A DNA stretch of 64,000 nucleotides, taken from assembly GCF_000247815.1 (NCBI RefSeq), contig NC_021677.1, positions 61,639,033 through 61,703,032 of the forward strand, read 5' to 3'. The first letter of the stretch is position 1; the number at the start of each line of letters is the position of its first letter. Source of the stretch: Ficedula albicollis (taxonomy: Eukaryota > Chordata > Aves > Passeriformes > Muscicapidae). Shown piece by piece: positions 1 through 15,239 of this stretch. The position numbers and the translations under genes are program-made. Below the pieces are notes generated by a model. That model had not been told where the DNA came from. It saw only the letters and a list, made by a program, of their open reading frames with translations, and searched no databases.

Positions 1-176
1 GAGAATCTCTGCAAGGTGAATACGTGGAGACAGACCAAATGTGTTAATATTTCCCGAAATATTGCAAAATACATCCAGCCTTGGCCTACAGTGAAAGCAC
101 AAGCAGTAGAGGAATCTAAAGCGTGCAGATGCATTGCATACCAGCATGGAAAAGTGACAGCAAAACAGGGCCAAAG

Positions 177-390
177 CAGGCCAACCACACTCCCTTGGGA
201 GTCTAGGAAATAAGTGAATCAAACAGGGCTTAAGGCCAAAACAGGCCAAAAAAAAAAAAAAAAAGGATCCCTTTAGGAGTCCAGGAAATAAAATGAATCA
301 AAGTGTGTTTGGGGCTGTTACAGGCCAACCACAATCCCTCTGGAGTCCAGAAAATGAGTTTAAGCATTGTCCAGGCCAAGACAGGCAATT
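177..390. repeat. degenerate short tandem array (about three units of 66-78 bp)
   Basis: Three diverged units share 'ggagtc(c/t)aggaaataa' followed by 'tgaatcaaa' or a decayed form, and 'acaggccaa' recurs between them. The shared motif begins at 198, 276 and 342, giving offsets of 78 and 66. An A-run of about 17 interrupts the first spacer near 248-264. The family is not one I recognise; it could be part of an old LTR element or a local minisatellite. Divergence between units suggests it is older than the near-identical duplications elsewhere in the window. Confidence 0.6.
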
Positions 391-936
391 AAGCTTCTCC
401 CCACAGGGACAAGTCAGTTGTGAACAGCAGAAAGTGGGGCCATTCTGCCCTGCCATGGTCAGGACCCCAGAGCACAGGTCAGCACCCTTCTGTGTTGGGG
501 CTAACTCCAATATAACTGCAGATGATCATGGGTTAAGGCTATGGGAAAACTCTTTGCAACTGGGGTGAGTAAAGAATCACCCCCAGAATCCTCCAGTTCT
601 AATATGTTGATCATTGCCAGGAAGTTCTCTGCTTCCCTTGTTACCATTGGTTCCTTTTTGCTGCAATAATTTCAGTATTCCTAATCACCCTTCTTTATTT
701 GATCCCCTCCCTAAACTTTGCCCTAATTCCTCCCCTCCTCCAAGTTTACAAACACCCCTGCCATGCCCTAACACCTGCTTTTGGCCCTCGTGGATAGATC
801 AAACCTCCCTGTCCCATCTTTCCCAGTTCATTCACCACAAACTGCTCGGGTTTGCTGTTTGTTATTTTCTAGTATTGAAGTTTTTTAGTTCCCGAACGGG
901 GTCAGATTTTCTTTCTGAGTTCAGTGAAACCTCCAA
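391..936. other. unique sequence, pyrimidine-rich, no gene seen
   Basis: The plus strand is markedly C/T-rich at about 640-830. Open frames here are short and show no domain. No CR1, tRNA or splice pattern was recognised. Confidence 0.5.
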
Positions 937-1056
937 CCCTAATAGCTGGGCTAGAAAGGATTGGAGGCTACACATTTACATTTATATTTATATTTATATT
1001 TATATTTATATTTATATTTATATTTATATTTATATCATCCCTGATAGCTGGGCTAG
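937..1056. repeat. TTATAT-type hexamer microsatellite with flanking direct repeat
   Basis: A pure period-6 array (tttata/ttatat) covers about 979-1035. It is bracketed by an imperfect 18-bp direct repeat, 'ccctaatagctgggctag' at 937-954 and 'ccctgatagctgggctag' at 1039-1056. The hexamer array therefore lies between two copies of the same short sequence, as if it expanded within a small duplication. Frames through it read as IYIYIY or FIFIFI and are not genes. Confidence 0.85.
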
Positions 1057-1204
1057 GATCAGCTGGTGGCATCACTCCTGCTTGCCCAGTTGCCCTTGGG
1101 AAGCCCCAAGGCCCAGGATGCACATTTGGAGCTCTGGGATAGAGTCACCTCCTGGCCAGGACCATCCCTCCTTAAATTCTCCTTGACTCTCCCAGCCCCT
1201 TTAA

Positions 1205-1690
1205 TCACAGAATCCCAGAATCACTGAGGTTGGAAAAAACCTCCAGGATCAGCGAGTTCCAACCTGTGGCTGATTCCGTACTCATCACCAGCCCAGAGCA
1301 CTGAGTGCCACATCAGGCTTTCCTTGGATACCTCCAGGGATAGAGAGTCCATCACCTCCCTGGGCAGCTCCTCCCAGTGCTTAACAACACTTTCAGTGAA
1401 GAAATTCTTCCTGATGTCCAACCTGAACCTCCCCTGGCACAACTTGTGGTTATTTCCCCTTGTCCTGTCCCTGTTCCCTGGAGCAGTTCCCAAATCCCCC
1501 CCGGCTGTCCCCTCCTGTCAGGGAGTTCTGCAGAGCCAGAAATTCCCCCCAAGCCTCCTTTTCTCCAGGCTGAGCCCCTTTCCAGCTCCCTCAGCCTCTC
1601 CTGGTGTTCCACACCCTTCCCCAGCTCTGTTCCCTTCCCTGGACATGCTCCAGCCTCTCAGTGTCCTTCCAGAACTGGACACAGATGATG
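1205..1690 (-). mobile_element. CR1 LINE, 3'-terminal fragment
   Basis: The plus strand starts with the reverse complement of the CR1 tail ('atcacagaatcccagaatca', then 'ggttggaaaaaacctcca'). It continues through antisense CR1 3' sequence: 'gaagaaattcttcctgatgt', 'ccttgtcctgtccctgttcc', 'ccttttctccaggctgagcc' and ends near 'tccagaactggacacagatg'. The element therefore lies on the minus strand and is 5'-truncated at about 1690. No intact reverse transcriptase frame is present. Confidence 0.92.
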
Positions 1691-4600
1691 CATGAACTTC
1701 AAAAAGGATCTGGAATAAGTTTTTTCCACCATTCTGGGCTGGCAGATCTGGGCCCACAGAGGCCAGGTGAGAAGCATAGTCTGCATTTGGGCATCCCCAC
1801 ATGAGGATTTTTAAATTTCTGTAATCCATGATGGGCCTCAGCACCTTCTCCCCAAGGCTGTCACTGCTGTCACTGAGGGGCCACAGAGAGAGCAGGACTG
1901 GTGGCCACTCCATTTCATTCCTGAAGCAAATGGTGGGGGAATGGGGAATAAATCAGAGGAGGTACTGACAGTCTGCAGTCAGGCCCAGGGATTTACTGCT
2001 GCAGAAGGTTTATTAATAGAGCTGTGGTGGTTTCAGGCCTGTCTGTGATGGGCTGTGGGATAATTTAATGATCAGCAAAGACAGAAATCTGAGATAAGGA
2101 TAACTGCAGTGTCCACATTAGCAGTGTTCCCTCTCTGTGCTGGCTTGGCTCCCTTGGAAGGGGCAGCCAGGGATGAAGTAAATCATGGTGCTAGAGATGA
2201 AGTAAATCAGGTGTCCCTGTCCTGTGCCCCTCCATTAATGAAAATTGATCTTTATTTACTCACAGCACCCGCCTGAGGGTTGCAGGCAGTGAATTGTCCC
2301 CTCAGGCTGAAGAACAGAGGGGACCATGGAGGTCCATGACCCTCCTCCAGAGGGACAGACAGCACCAGCACAGAGCTGCATCTCTGGAGGGTGGAGTGTG
2401 GAGAGACAAGCACCACCAGCCAAAAAAAATGGGATTTCCAAGTAAGTGACCCAGTCTTAATCAGCCCTGAAGGCCATAAACAGCTCAGGCAGTGTCATGA
2501 GGAGTCTTCCACGAGATACCTGTGGCTGAGGATGCTGCTGTCACTCATGGCACTTTTGGTGACCTCCAGAGAAAACAGAATTCTTGGCTTCTTTATCTTC
2601 TTAAAACAAACTGAGAACTCAAAGCTGGCACCACTGGAGCTTCTCTCAGCGTTTTAGATTTGGGTCAAATTGCTATTGAGCAGGGGAATTTCTGTTGTAG
2701 GAGGCAGAGGTTAGGCAGCAGCACAGGTGTCCACTCTGTCCACAACCCAGTCTACTGGTGTGTCTTTTCCTGATGGGCACACTGAAAAAAAGTGCAAAAG
2801 TCGTCTCCTTCCCTGACTCTGTGATGCTGCAATAAGTGAACTGACCTGGAGCAACACTGCCAGTCAAAATAAATTTCTGGAATTAAACTGAATTTCCTGG
2901 ATTAAAAATGCAAACCCATTGAATGCAGCAAAATCACTGCAAATTCCTTCTTATTTGGTTTAGTGGTGGACACTCCCCCAGGTCTTCCTGGGGAAAGTAA
3001 AAAACCATGTGTGTCTTGTAATTAGATCTAAATGATTATGAAATTTTGGGAAATTGGTGTTTATGACACCTGCTGAGGTGAACTTCCTCCTCCTGCTGAG
3101 AGACGACAACGCAGGAAAAAGACCAAACCTAACTTGTCTGACCTCCCTCTGACCTACGACAGAACCACTCAAGATAATTTAACTTGAAAAAGTGATGGGC
3201 TCCCAGTTGTTTGTTGAACTGAAAAAAAAAAAAAATCCCTTTCACGTCCAAGTACTAATTTTCATTATTCTGCATCTTCCTTCAGGGGAAAATCCAGAGT
3301 TATTTTGAAACCACAGGTGATATGACCCATTAAAGCTGGGATTTAAGCGTTGGTTTTATGCAGCAGATGGATAAACTATCAGTCACTCGCCTGTAGGTGG
3401 AAAAATCTTTGCTTAAGCCATTAACACTCCCCAGTGTAATACTACCTGTGTTCAGCAAAGGGAAATCTGTTTTCTTACTGTGATTTGATATTGGGAAATA
3501 ACAGGAGGAGATAAGCTTTATAACAGCACTGGAAACGTGTCTGTGGTAAGAAATGAGCCACGCAGCAAAACCACCTTTGGCATGAGCCTGGCTCTTCCAC
3601 GAGGGGCAAGACAGCCCTGGCACAGGCCACAGACAGGAGGGACAAGAGAAGAAGAGCATTCTGCCTCACCCCGTGGGCTCCTGCCATGCGGAGGGGTGCC
3701 CCGAGCAGTGGATGGATGGGATTTGGGCTGCAGCACCCGCAGGTGCTGTCCCGTCTCGCTGCCTGCAGCTCTGCTCGCTGCACGTTGCTGTCCTCAGCTG
3801 CTCCCGCTCGTTTCCGCACGCCCCGAGCGTCCAGATCCAACAGGGGGATGGCTTCCAAGGAGAGGAAGCACAGATGTTGGGAAATCCAGGAAGGAGGCTC
3901 TCCTGGAGTATTTAAATGTGTAGCTGCTGGAGAGCATGGCTTCTCCGTGGAAATTTGTGCCTCTGACAGGCGCCATCCAACAGCCACTGGGAAGGTGTCC
4001 CTGGAGTCAGGTGAGGTTAGGCTGCACTTGCAGAATCTGGTGTTTGTGCTTCTTTGAAATGCAGATACTTAAAAAGCCATTGCCCATCCATCCATCACAG
4101 GGCACTTGACTCCCGCATTTCCCCCGAGTTACTGGTTTTCCATGATCCAGACATGTGCCTGTTTCAATGCTACTGGCTGATCTCTCTGTTCCTTGCTGGA
4201 AGGGATCTCTGTCTAGCAACTAAGAGAAGGCTGAAGGTTGTGTGTTTATGTTCAGTTAATTGCACCTTTTTTTCCTTGTGGTTCTCTCTGTGATCTCTCT
4301 CTTGTGTTCTCTCTCTTAAGTCTCACATGTGGATGCAAATGGCAAAAGTTTACATTTCCATTTCATTAAAAAAATTAGGATGATAATGAGGAGGATGATG
4401 GTGAATTCAGCCAAGGTTTCAATCCTTCCCACTGTAAGACATCCCATGTAGTCTTGGATATTTTATATGCTAAGAGGTCATTGGGTATTTTCCCAAGAAA
4501 TGTAGGGTTTCTTTTTTTCCTCTTCCATGCCATGTGGAGGGAAGGGACCTTTACTGTCCCTTGCCTCTTGACACATCTGTACAAAGACTGCAGAGGCCTG

Positions 4601-4887
4601 GAACAAGTTCCCAGAGCATCAGGAAGGGATTTAAAACATAATCTCATCTGCAGATTGAACAAGCTCCTTCTTCAAACTCAAGAGGAGCCTTTTGCAGGTC
4701 CCCACCAATGCTGGTGACCCCAACCCATCACGGACATGGTGAGTGCCTGGATCCCACAGGACACAGCTCAAGGAATAACCCAGCTCAGAAATGCCAATGC
4801 CCTGTGTGATTAAACTCCCTCACTGCTCACCAAGCACTGGGGAAGATGGATTTCACTAACAGGTGCCTTATTTCCCAAATGACAGTG
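1691..4887. other. unique sequence, no gene seen
   Basis: About 3.2 kb without a recognised repeat family, except an A-run of 14 at 3222-3235. A moderately GC-rich patch lies at about 3690-3840. Open frames on both strands are below about 170 codons and resemble no family I know. Minus-strand residues near 1840 loosely recall a reverse transcriptase string but are too short to call. Confidence 0.5.
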
Positions 4888-4972
4888 TTCCTTTCCTTTC
4901 CTTTCCTTTCCTTTCCTTCCCTTCCCTTCCCTTCCCTTCCCTTCCCTTCCCTTCCCTTCCCTTCCCTTCCCA
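4888..4972. repeat. CCTTT/CCCTT pentamer microsatellite
   Basis: Six or so copies of ttcct(t) pass abruptly into a pure run of (ttccc) pentamers. It is a polypyrimidine/polypurine tract with a single change of unit along its length. It ends at 'catttttttgctc'. Confidence 0.95.
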
Positions 4973-6018
4973 TTTTTTTGCTCTTTTTCAACCCTCAAGG
5001 CCAAATCCACAGCAGACACAAGTCAGATGTGCAGAGCCCAGACCAATTTGTCCCAGCTGAAGATCCTTGAGAGAGCTTTAGGATCTCTGCATCTCATTTA
5101 TGCAGATCCTCAAAGTTCCTGACACAAGAACATTTTCCCAGCCCTCTTTTGCTAAAGCCAGGTGAATCCTGCCTGTGTTTTTGCAAGCAATCGGTCTCCA
5201 CCACCCTTTTCTCTGATGCCACAAGTTGTTTATAAGGTGGCTGTAGAGAACACCCTGACTCTCATCCCAGTGTGACTTACATGCTGTGCCTTTTGGTGGC
5301 TTTTCCTGAAACAGCCTGCAAGTGTGAAGTCTTTTCTCTATTTCCCCACTTTCCTCTTTTCTTCCTCTGCTCCTGTTTTCAATCACAGACTGCCCAGGCA
5401 GCGTAGTGGTCAGGCTTAAAGACTTGCTAGAACTGGATTCAAGATTTATGAGAACTAGATGTAACCAGGCCTCTCCCAGAGGTTTGGGAAGAACAGCTGG
5501 AGTCTGGCACTTTCCATCATGACAAGGCCTATTAAAAACTAAGAGTTGAACTGCAAAAAGCAGGGAAGGGAGGAGGGGGGGTGGAATGTTTAGGCTTAAA
5601 ACGCAAAACAAGCGCCTGCAGTATCCAGTCCGTCTGCACAGGGGCCAATTCTGACAGCAAACGCCTTTCGCAGCTGCCGAGGCCCGGGCTTATTTTAGAA
5701 ACCACTTTAGAAAGAAGAGGTTAAAAGAAGAGAGGGAGGGGGCCTGGGAGCTGTGTGTGTGCAGTGCCGGGATGCAGAGCCCGGGCTGGAGGAGCGGGTC
5801 ACATCCTGCGCTGTCTGGAGCCCGTTCCGGCCGGGCCACCCCACCCAGGGCTGAGGTAATGGCCCGGCTGTGTTTGTGGAGATCACCAAGGCGTGCGTGT
5901 GTCCGGCCGTCCCACAGCGAGGAGGGAGGGCATGTCGGCTCTGCAGGGAGATTTGAAGGCTCTGAGCTCCTGCAAGCACCCTGCGTGTCCTTGGTGTTCC
6001 CACCCGGTGCTTGTCTGC
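4973..6018. other. unique sequence with CpG-containing GC-rich patch
   Basis: No gene or repeat family was recognised. GC content rises at about 5670-5960, with several CpGs ('aggcccgggct', 'ccgttccggccgggcc', 'gtccggccgtccc'). Open frames overlapping on both strands there are typical of GC-rich DNA and show no domain. Confidence 0.4.
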
Positions 6019-6271
6019 TGTCCTGGTTTGGAGGACAGGTGTCTGCCAATAAAGGCAGGAGCTTCTCTTTGAAATGGAGAATGTAAACTCCCTCCCTCCA
6101 AATTATTATTATTATAATTTTGAAATTAAGGAGCTCGCAGGCAAAGATATGGTAATTAGGAATAACAGTTCTTTACTAGGAAAATTAAAATAGAAATGCA
6201 GCATTACAAAGAACAATCCCAAACAGTGCCAGAGTCAGAATCCAAGCTGACACCCGTCAGTCAGTCAGGGT
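6019..6271 (+). mobile_element. partial endogenous-retrovirus-type LTR, cut off by poly-G
   Basis: The segment begins 'tgtcctggtttggaggacag', includes an AATAAA-containing stretch ('gccaataaaggcagg') and 'taacagttctttactaggaa', and ends 'gacacccgtcagtcagtcag' followed by 'ggtg'. From memory this matches a long terminal repeat common in songbird genomes; that is recall, not a search. The 5' terminal TG is typical of LTRs. The right end is missing: the sequence turns into G at 6272, and DNA beyond the G-run (from 7049) does not continue the LTR. Direction, target-site duplication and any internal region therefore cannot be judged. Confidence 0.6.
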
Positions 6272-9947
<3,676 letters not shown>

Positions 9948-9988
9948 TCCCTGTGGGTCCCTTCCAGTTCAGAGGATGCTGTGATTCT
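9948..9988 (+). mobile_element. CR1 LINE, short 3'-tail remnant
   Basis: The segment 'gtgggtcccttccagttcag' followed by 'ctgtgattctg' is the CR1 3' terminus in sense orientation. Only about 40 bp can be aligned by eye; more decayed CR1 may extend to the left. Confidence 0.6.
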
Positions 9989-11250
9989 GTACAGGGATCC
10001 TCTCAGCCAAGGACAAATCCCTCACACAAAGCACCAAATTCTTTTTAATGCAGTTTGCACCCACGGGATTGGATCCAGAGGGGGGAAAACCAGAGCTAAA
10101 ATCAGCCCTGTTTGCTCGTGCCTGTAACCTGTGTCACACCTGTGCCTCTGCATTATCCAGGTTTGGTCCAGCTCAGCACAAATATTACAAAATCAGGCCT
10201 TGGCCATGTTTGTCTCCAGAGTTCTGCCTTTTGGCATTTAGGAGTGAGGTGGATAATTATGCAGGATTTTTTCTTCCCTTGAGAAAAGACACGAAACCTG
10301 GATCGTTTCTGGCTTTCCTTGGTGTCTGTCCAAGCAGAAGTTAAATCTCTCACAGCAATTTCTAAAATCCCCTTTCAGATAGCACAGCAGTCGGGTTTCA
10401 AGGTTATTCTCAAGGGTGTAATAGCTGTATTTCTTCTTTACTGCAATACCATGATCTTGTGCACAGTTTCAAGAAGCTTCAGGACAACTTTAAGACTGGA
10501 AAGTGTTTTGTTGGAAAAAAAAAAAAGGAAAAGAAAAAAAAAAATTCAAACCACCCTGTTAATTCCAGTCTGCCTTCTTTGTGCTGTTTTGAATAAGTTA
10601 GAAAGCAAACTGGGAAAATTTAATTTACACCAGGAAAAAAAAAAGAATACTGCATTCAAGAGAAAAAGAAAATCTACGCTGATACTGTTCCACTTTAACA
10701 ATTATTTGTAGCATATCCTATATATATGTATGGGGTTTATATACACATATTTATATATATAAATGTTTTTCCCCTTGGGGTTTTCCTTTTAAAGATTTTT
10801 GCCTTTTCACATGTGAACTGTAAACAGACTGACAGATGGAATTCTTTTGTATAAACTGTTTCAGATACACTCTTCTTCCATGCCTATGTCAGTTGTTTAC
10901 AGTATCAAAAAGCCACAGATACGCCTAAAAGTAAGGAAAGTTGGAATTTCTGCCAAACATTTGGATACCATCCATCCTCAGAGGCTGTACCCTTGGTGCA
11001 CTGGGTGGTGCTGAGGAGCCTCTCACTCAGAGGCTGCTCCTCGAGATGTGTGTCAGCAGGAGGCTGGGGATCTTCAAAGCAAGGGCTGGGGAGGGAAGAG
11101 AGGGGCACTTCTGCAGACTGCAGGCCCCCAGATTTGCTGCTGCCAACGTCTGCACTTGTTAATGAGTGTCTCATGGGCTGGTGGCTGCTGGGCTGGTGCT
11201 GGGAACGTCTGGAGCTCTCCATGTGGGTGGTGCATGGTCCCCATGGCACT
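9989..11250. other. unique sequence with A-rich and TA-rich tracts
   Basis: A-rich stretches lie at about 10519-10544 and 10634-10645, and a TA-rich stretch ('tatatatatg', 'tttatatatataaatg') at 10718-10766. No gene or transposon was recognised. The sequence before 10900 is AT-rich; after 10980 it becomes GC-richer. Confidence 0.5.
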
Positions 11251-11377
11251 TTTTTCTTCTTCTTCTTTTTTTTCTTTTTCTTTTTTTTTTTTTTTTTCAT
11301 GCCCTGAGTGCCAGGTGAAGAGTCTGACCAGTGTAACCAGCATGCCAGGTGGAGAGTCTGACCAGTGTAACCAGCAT
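11251..11377. repeat. T-rich tract followed by a 34-bp tandem duplication
   Basis: A T/TTC-rich tract covers about 11250-11297. It is followed by two copies of a 34-bp unit starting 'gccaggtg(a/g)agagtctgac' at 11310 and 11344, which differ at one visible base. The unit spans 11310-11343 and 11344-11377. Confidence 0.85.
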
Positions 11378-13077
11378 GGGGTGGTACTCAGGGCTCTCCG
11401 TGGTTCTGCGTGAGTGTTTATCAGCCCAGTTTGGACATTTAAAGTGTGAAAAAAGCCCAGAGGCTTTGAACAGTCATCCCAAAGAGTCTTCTTCCTGATT
11501 TAAGCTGCCTCAGACAGCAAAATTCCCAATGCTGTTTCAAAAATAGTCATTCTGGGTGATCCCCTGCCCCATGGAAAAGCCACGTAGACAAAACTTTTAT
11601 TTTCTTTGAACTCCATCTCTGGCACTTACCCTTCACCTCTGTGGTTGTCAGTTATTGAAAACTTCTCCAAATCCTTTGTGCTGCTTTTTTTCCTCCCCAA
11701 ACCATGCCACGTGGAAGAAGGGAAATGGACACACATCCCCATCACCACCAGAGCCTGGGCTGTCGTGCACCAGAGTTAAACACCCTGAAAAATACAATCA
11801 GGGCCCATCAGGAAGATCACTGTGCCTTCAGGTCTGAGGGACTGGGAGACCCTGGAAAGTCCTATCAACTTTTAAATCCTCTCCCAACACCATAAAAAAA
11901 GAGGCCCCATGACACACAGGAAGGTTCTGTGAGATTTTGAGTTTAGGGAAATTAGAGAAAAGGGCCTCTGGATGCCAGCATGTACAACTTGTCCCCATAA
12001 GGCTCCCCAGGGATTGTCTCAGGGGCTGACCCTCTTCCTTCCCAGAAGATGTGGTTTGGCAAAGATTTGGGGTTTGTTCACCAGAACATTTATTCATCCA
12101 AATCTGGAGCTCAAAAAGGTACCAGCACTAAATGCTCTGAGAAAAATCTTCACCAAAAAAAACCAGCTACAAACAAACCAAAGAAAACAACTTCCAACTG
12201 GCCAACACACCCCACCCCCATGTATTTCCCATGTTTGCCATCAGAAGTTGTTCTTCTTCTAGTCAAGCCCATCATCTCCACTGGATGGAGATCACTCGGG
12301 AGCTTGTCTGCACGAACACCAGTGATGCTCTGGCTGGGGAGTTTGGATACAGCTCTGTCCTTTTCCTGGCTGGAATGCCCCAGCTTGTGGGCACCAGCAC
12401 AGACTGGCAGCTCAGCAGAAGCCCAGGCATGGCTGGGTGTGGAGCTTGGTCTGCCTGGACAACCAGGAACCTGCTCTCAGCATTTACTACAGACCCATAA
12501 CCTTCTTCATGTCACCTTATCCATACAGAGCCACGTTTCCACATTCCCAGTGGGAATAACACATTGCAGCGGTGGAGCTGTGGTGGCAGGCAATAAGGAT
12601 GGGATCAAGGAATGCATGGAAAATTCTAGAACAGACCTAAGAAGTTGGTGTTTAGGCCTCCATCCTACAAGGAACCAGGTGTCTCCAGGCTCCCTCTGCA
12701 CCACAAATGCTTCAGCTCTGGCTCATCCTTTGGGAAGCCTGGATCTACCCTCCTTTTTCATTTCACAGCCGGGACTCCACCTGACCTGTCTCAAAGACTG
12801 TCACCTGTGTCACCAGGATGGTTGGATGCATCCTGAGGCACTCCAAATCACTGCTGTGCCACCTTGGTAAGAGGAACTGGGCAAGGCTGACTGCAAAAAG
12901 GGGAGCTCGGAGGATGGGAAGGGAGAAAAGGAAGCTCGGTAAGCAGGTGAGGAAAGTATATTAATGAATATGTTTTGGTGGAATATGGAGGAGAGACATG
13001 ACTGTGTCAAGAGCACAGTTGGATTCTGGAGCTGAGCAAGGACCCTGTAAGGTTGTCCCTTAAAGCCCTGAACCCAC
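11378..13077. other. unique sequence; one long unassigned open frame
   Basis: An ATG-started frame of 273 codons runs from 12049 to 12870 on the plus strand. A good 3' splice-site-like sequence lies just upstream ('ctcttccttcccag' ending at 12045). The translation shows no domain, signal peptide or repeat that I recognise, and composition looks like translated non-coding DNA. I do not call it a gene. Nothing else was recognised in this stretch. Confidence 0.35.
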
Positions 13078-13236
13078 ACTGGGTTGCCCAGAGAAGCTGT
13101 GGCTGCCCCAAATCCCTGGAAGTGTCCAAGGCCAGCTTGGACAGGGCTTGGAGCAACCTGGGATAGTGGAAGGTGTCTCTGCCTATGGCAGGGGATGGAA
13201 TGAGATGAGCTTTAAGGTCCCTTCTGACAAAAATCA
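13078..13236 (+). mobile_element. CR1 LINE, 3'-terminal fragment
   Basis: Sense CR1 sequence runs from 'actgggttgcccagagaagc' through 'tggaagtgtccaaggccagc', 'gggcttggagcaacctggga' and 'tggaaggtgtctctgcctat' to 'ctttaaggtcccttctgac'. The final attctg repeats are degraded to 'aaaaatcatccatgatg'. It is 5'-truncated. The type is the 'agctgtggctgcc' CR1 subfamily abundant in songbirds. Confidence 0.92.
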
Positions 13237-15239
13237 TCCATGATGCACACCCTGTGTGACTGCAGAGTGAACCTTTGGCACCTGCAGCTCCTGTCCCTCC
13301 TCCTGTGCTTGCAGTTGGTGCTGCTGGGAAGCAGAGAGCTCAGAGAACAGGCACAGCCCAGCACCCTCCAGCACACGGCTGGGATGGGAGGGAGGGATCT
13401 GGGGGTTGCCAAGAGGCCACTGCAGAAGCTCCAGTTGTGCAGACAACCCCTTTGGAAGTTGTAGCTCTGAGATGGAGAACACCAATGTAAGGGTGTGTGA
13501 CACTTCTCCAGCTCCCTCTGCAGCACTCAGCTCCTTTTCCAGGCCAGCACAGGCTCCTCTGGCTCCAGGGGACTTGGGCTGCTCTCCTCTGAGCCTCCTC
13601 CGAGCCTGGAGCTGCTCTGTGTAGCCATGGTGAGCTCTGTGCTCATGTAAACATTGCACAACCACGAGCCCCCGCTGTCTGAGGGCAGCAGAGGCACCAC
13701 TGGGCTCCTCCTCTTTGGATTTTCTTCCTGGGGGAGGGCAGCACTTTGTGGAGCCATGGCAGCAACCCCCGGAGCTGCCGGTGAGCCCGCGGCACGCTCT
13801 GAGTTACGCTCACATTGCTGAGAGGATGGGTCACATTTTTGGGAATCCGCCCTGACCTCCTCTGGTGATGCTCTGGCTTCCTGAGGATGGAGACATGGAA
13901 CAAATTCTTGCCCAGACTTGAGGAACTTTGCGACACCGGGTGGTGAAAAAGCTGCTGGATCCTTGCAGACGGGGCCTTGCCTGGTGGACACCCCTGCAGG
14001 AGGTGGGATGGGGACAATGCTGGGAGCAATCCTGGGGGAAATGGGGCACAGAGCTGGAGCAGAAAGCACTCTGGACCTCTCCATCACTTCTGAGCTCTGC
14101 CTCATGGGGACAGCAGGACCATCTCCAGCACAAATCCCTGCTGTGCTCCCTGCCTCGGGGGCAACAGGTAAGATTACAGCCTAGTCTGTGATGGGGAGAA
14201 ACCTGTGGATGTTTTGCACACAAACCCACCTCCTCTGCAATCCTGTCCTGTAGCTGAATTTAAGACAGACTGGCTGATGGTCCCTGAACTGCTTTGCCAC
14301 CAGCAAGTACCGAGTTATTAATTTGCACACTGGAGTGTTCTTTGGAATTTCAGATTTGGAAATGCAGGAAGAAAAGATTGCACATGGGCAGCTTTAGCCC
14401 ATCCCAAGGACCTGCTAGCTGAGCTGACGGGAAACTTCAGCTTCTCAAATGAGACAAAGCAAGGTGAAAACCACTTGATTTGTCCATCTCCATCCTCAGC
14501 AGCCCCTAGGAGAGAGGGGGAGCCACAGGAAGGGCTGGCTGGAGAGGGGCAGAGCATGGTGCTGGTGGACAAATCCTTTGCACAGGTTGGGTTGGGCCAC
14601 ACTGGGCACTGCAGAGCTGGCACAGCTCTGGAGGTGGTGGAACAGTGTGGGACACCCTGGAGGCTCTGCCAGTGCAGGGCTGGGAGTGCTCTGTGTGAAA
14701 CAGGAGCACCATGCACAGACCTTCCACGCCTATTGGAAACAGATTTTTCCTTGACACACAGGCACAGAAGATTCCTCTGGAATGAGAGCCCTGACCAAGG
14801 CTGGGCGGCAGAGAAGGGTTTCCAGCTCCTTGCAGAGAGGAAGGAAATCCGCCCGTGGGACAGACGATATTGTCTTTTGTTTGACTCTGCAACGCTGATT
14901 AATGAATGCCTTTTTGATTTCACAAGAATTTCTGGGGTTTGTAAACTTTCTTCAGAGATTTTTTTTTCTGGGAAAAATGGAAACCATGCTCGGGGTTCTC
15001 CTTCTGCAAACAAACCACTCAATATTTTCATTCAAATCAAAATTTTCCACGGATAGTAATGAGGATTTCTCAACCAGTGTCATAAACATGGCAGGCACTG
15101 CATTATATCTAGATAAAATTTGTGTTTCAGCAGCAAGAACTCAGGTCAGAGCCCTCTTCTGATGGACCTTATGTAGCAGGACACAACCTTGCTCTGAGGA
15201 CTTCAGAACAGAGAAGACAAAGGGCAAGAGAAAAAAGAA
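13237..15239. other. unique sequence, no gene supported
   Basis: Several overlapping frames of 130-237 codons occur on the minus strand at 13234-15031, but none shows a recognisable domain and they overlap each other. A strong 5' splice-site-like sequence, 'gcaacaggtaagatt', lies at 14161-14175 on the plus strand, without a convincing exon before it. An AT-richer stretch at about 14850-15060 looks constrained by eye. Confidence 0.4.

Noticed and set aside
1518..1913. A minus-strand string faintly like a reverse-transcriptase 'DYR.L' motif near 1840
   Set aside because: Too short, no neighbouring motifs such as YxDD, and it runs into CR1 antisense DNA.
13527..15031. Minus-strand frames of 192 and 237 codons
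   Set aside because: No domain, overlapping alternatives on both strands, composition like translated GC-rich non-coding DNA.
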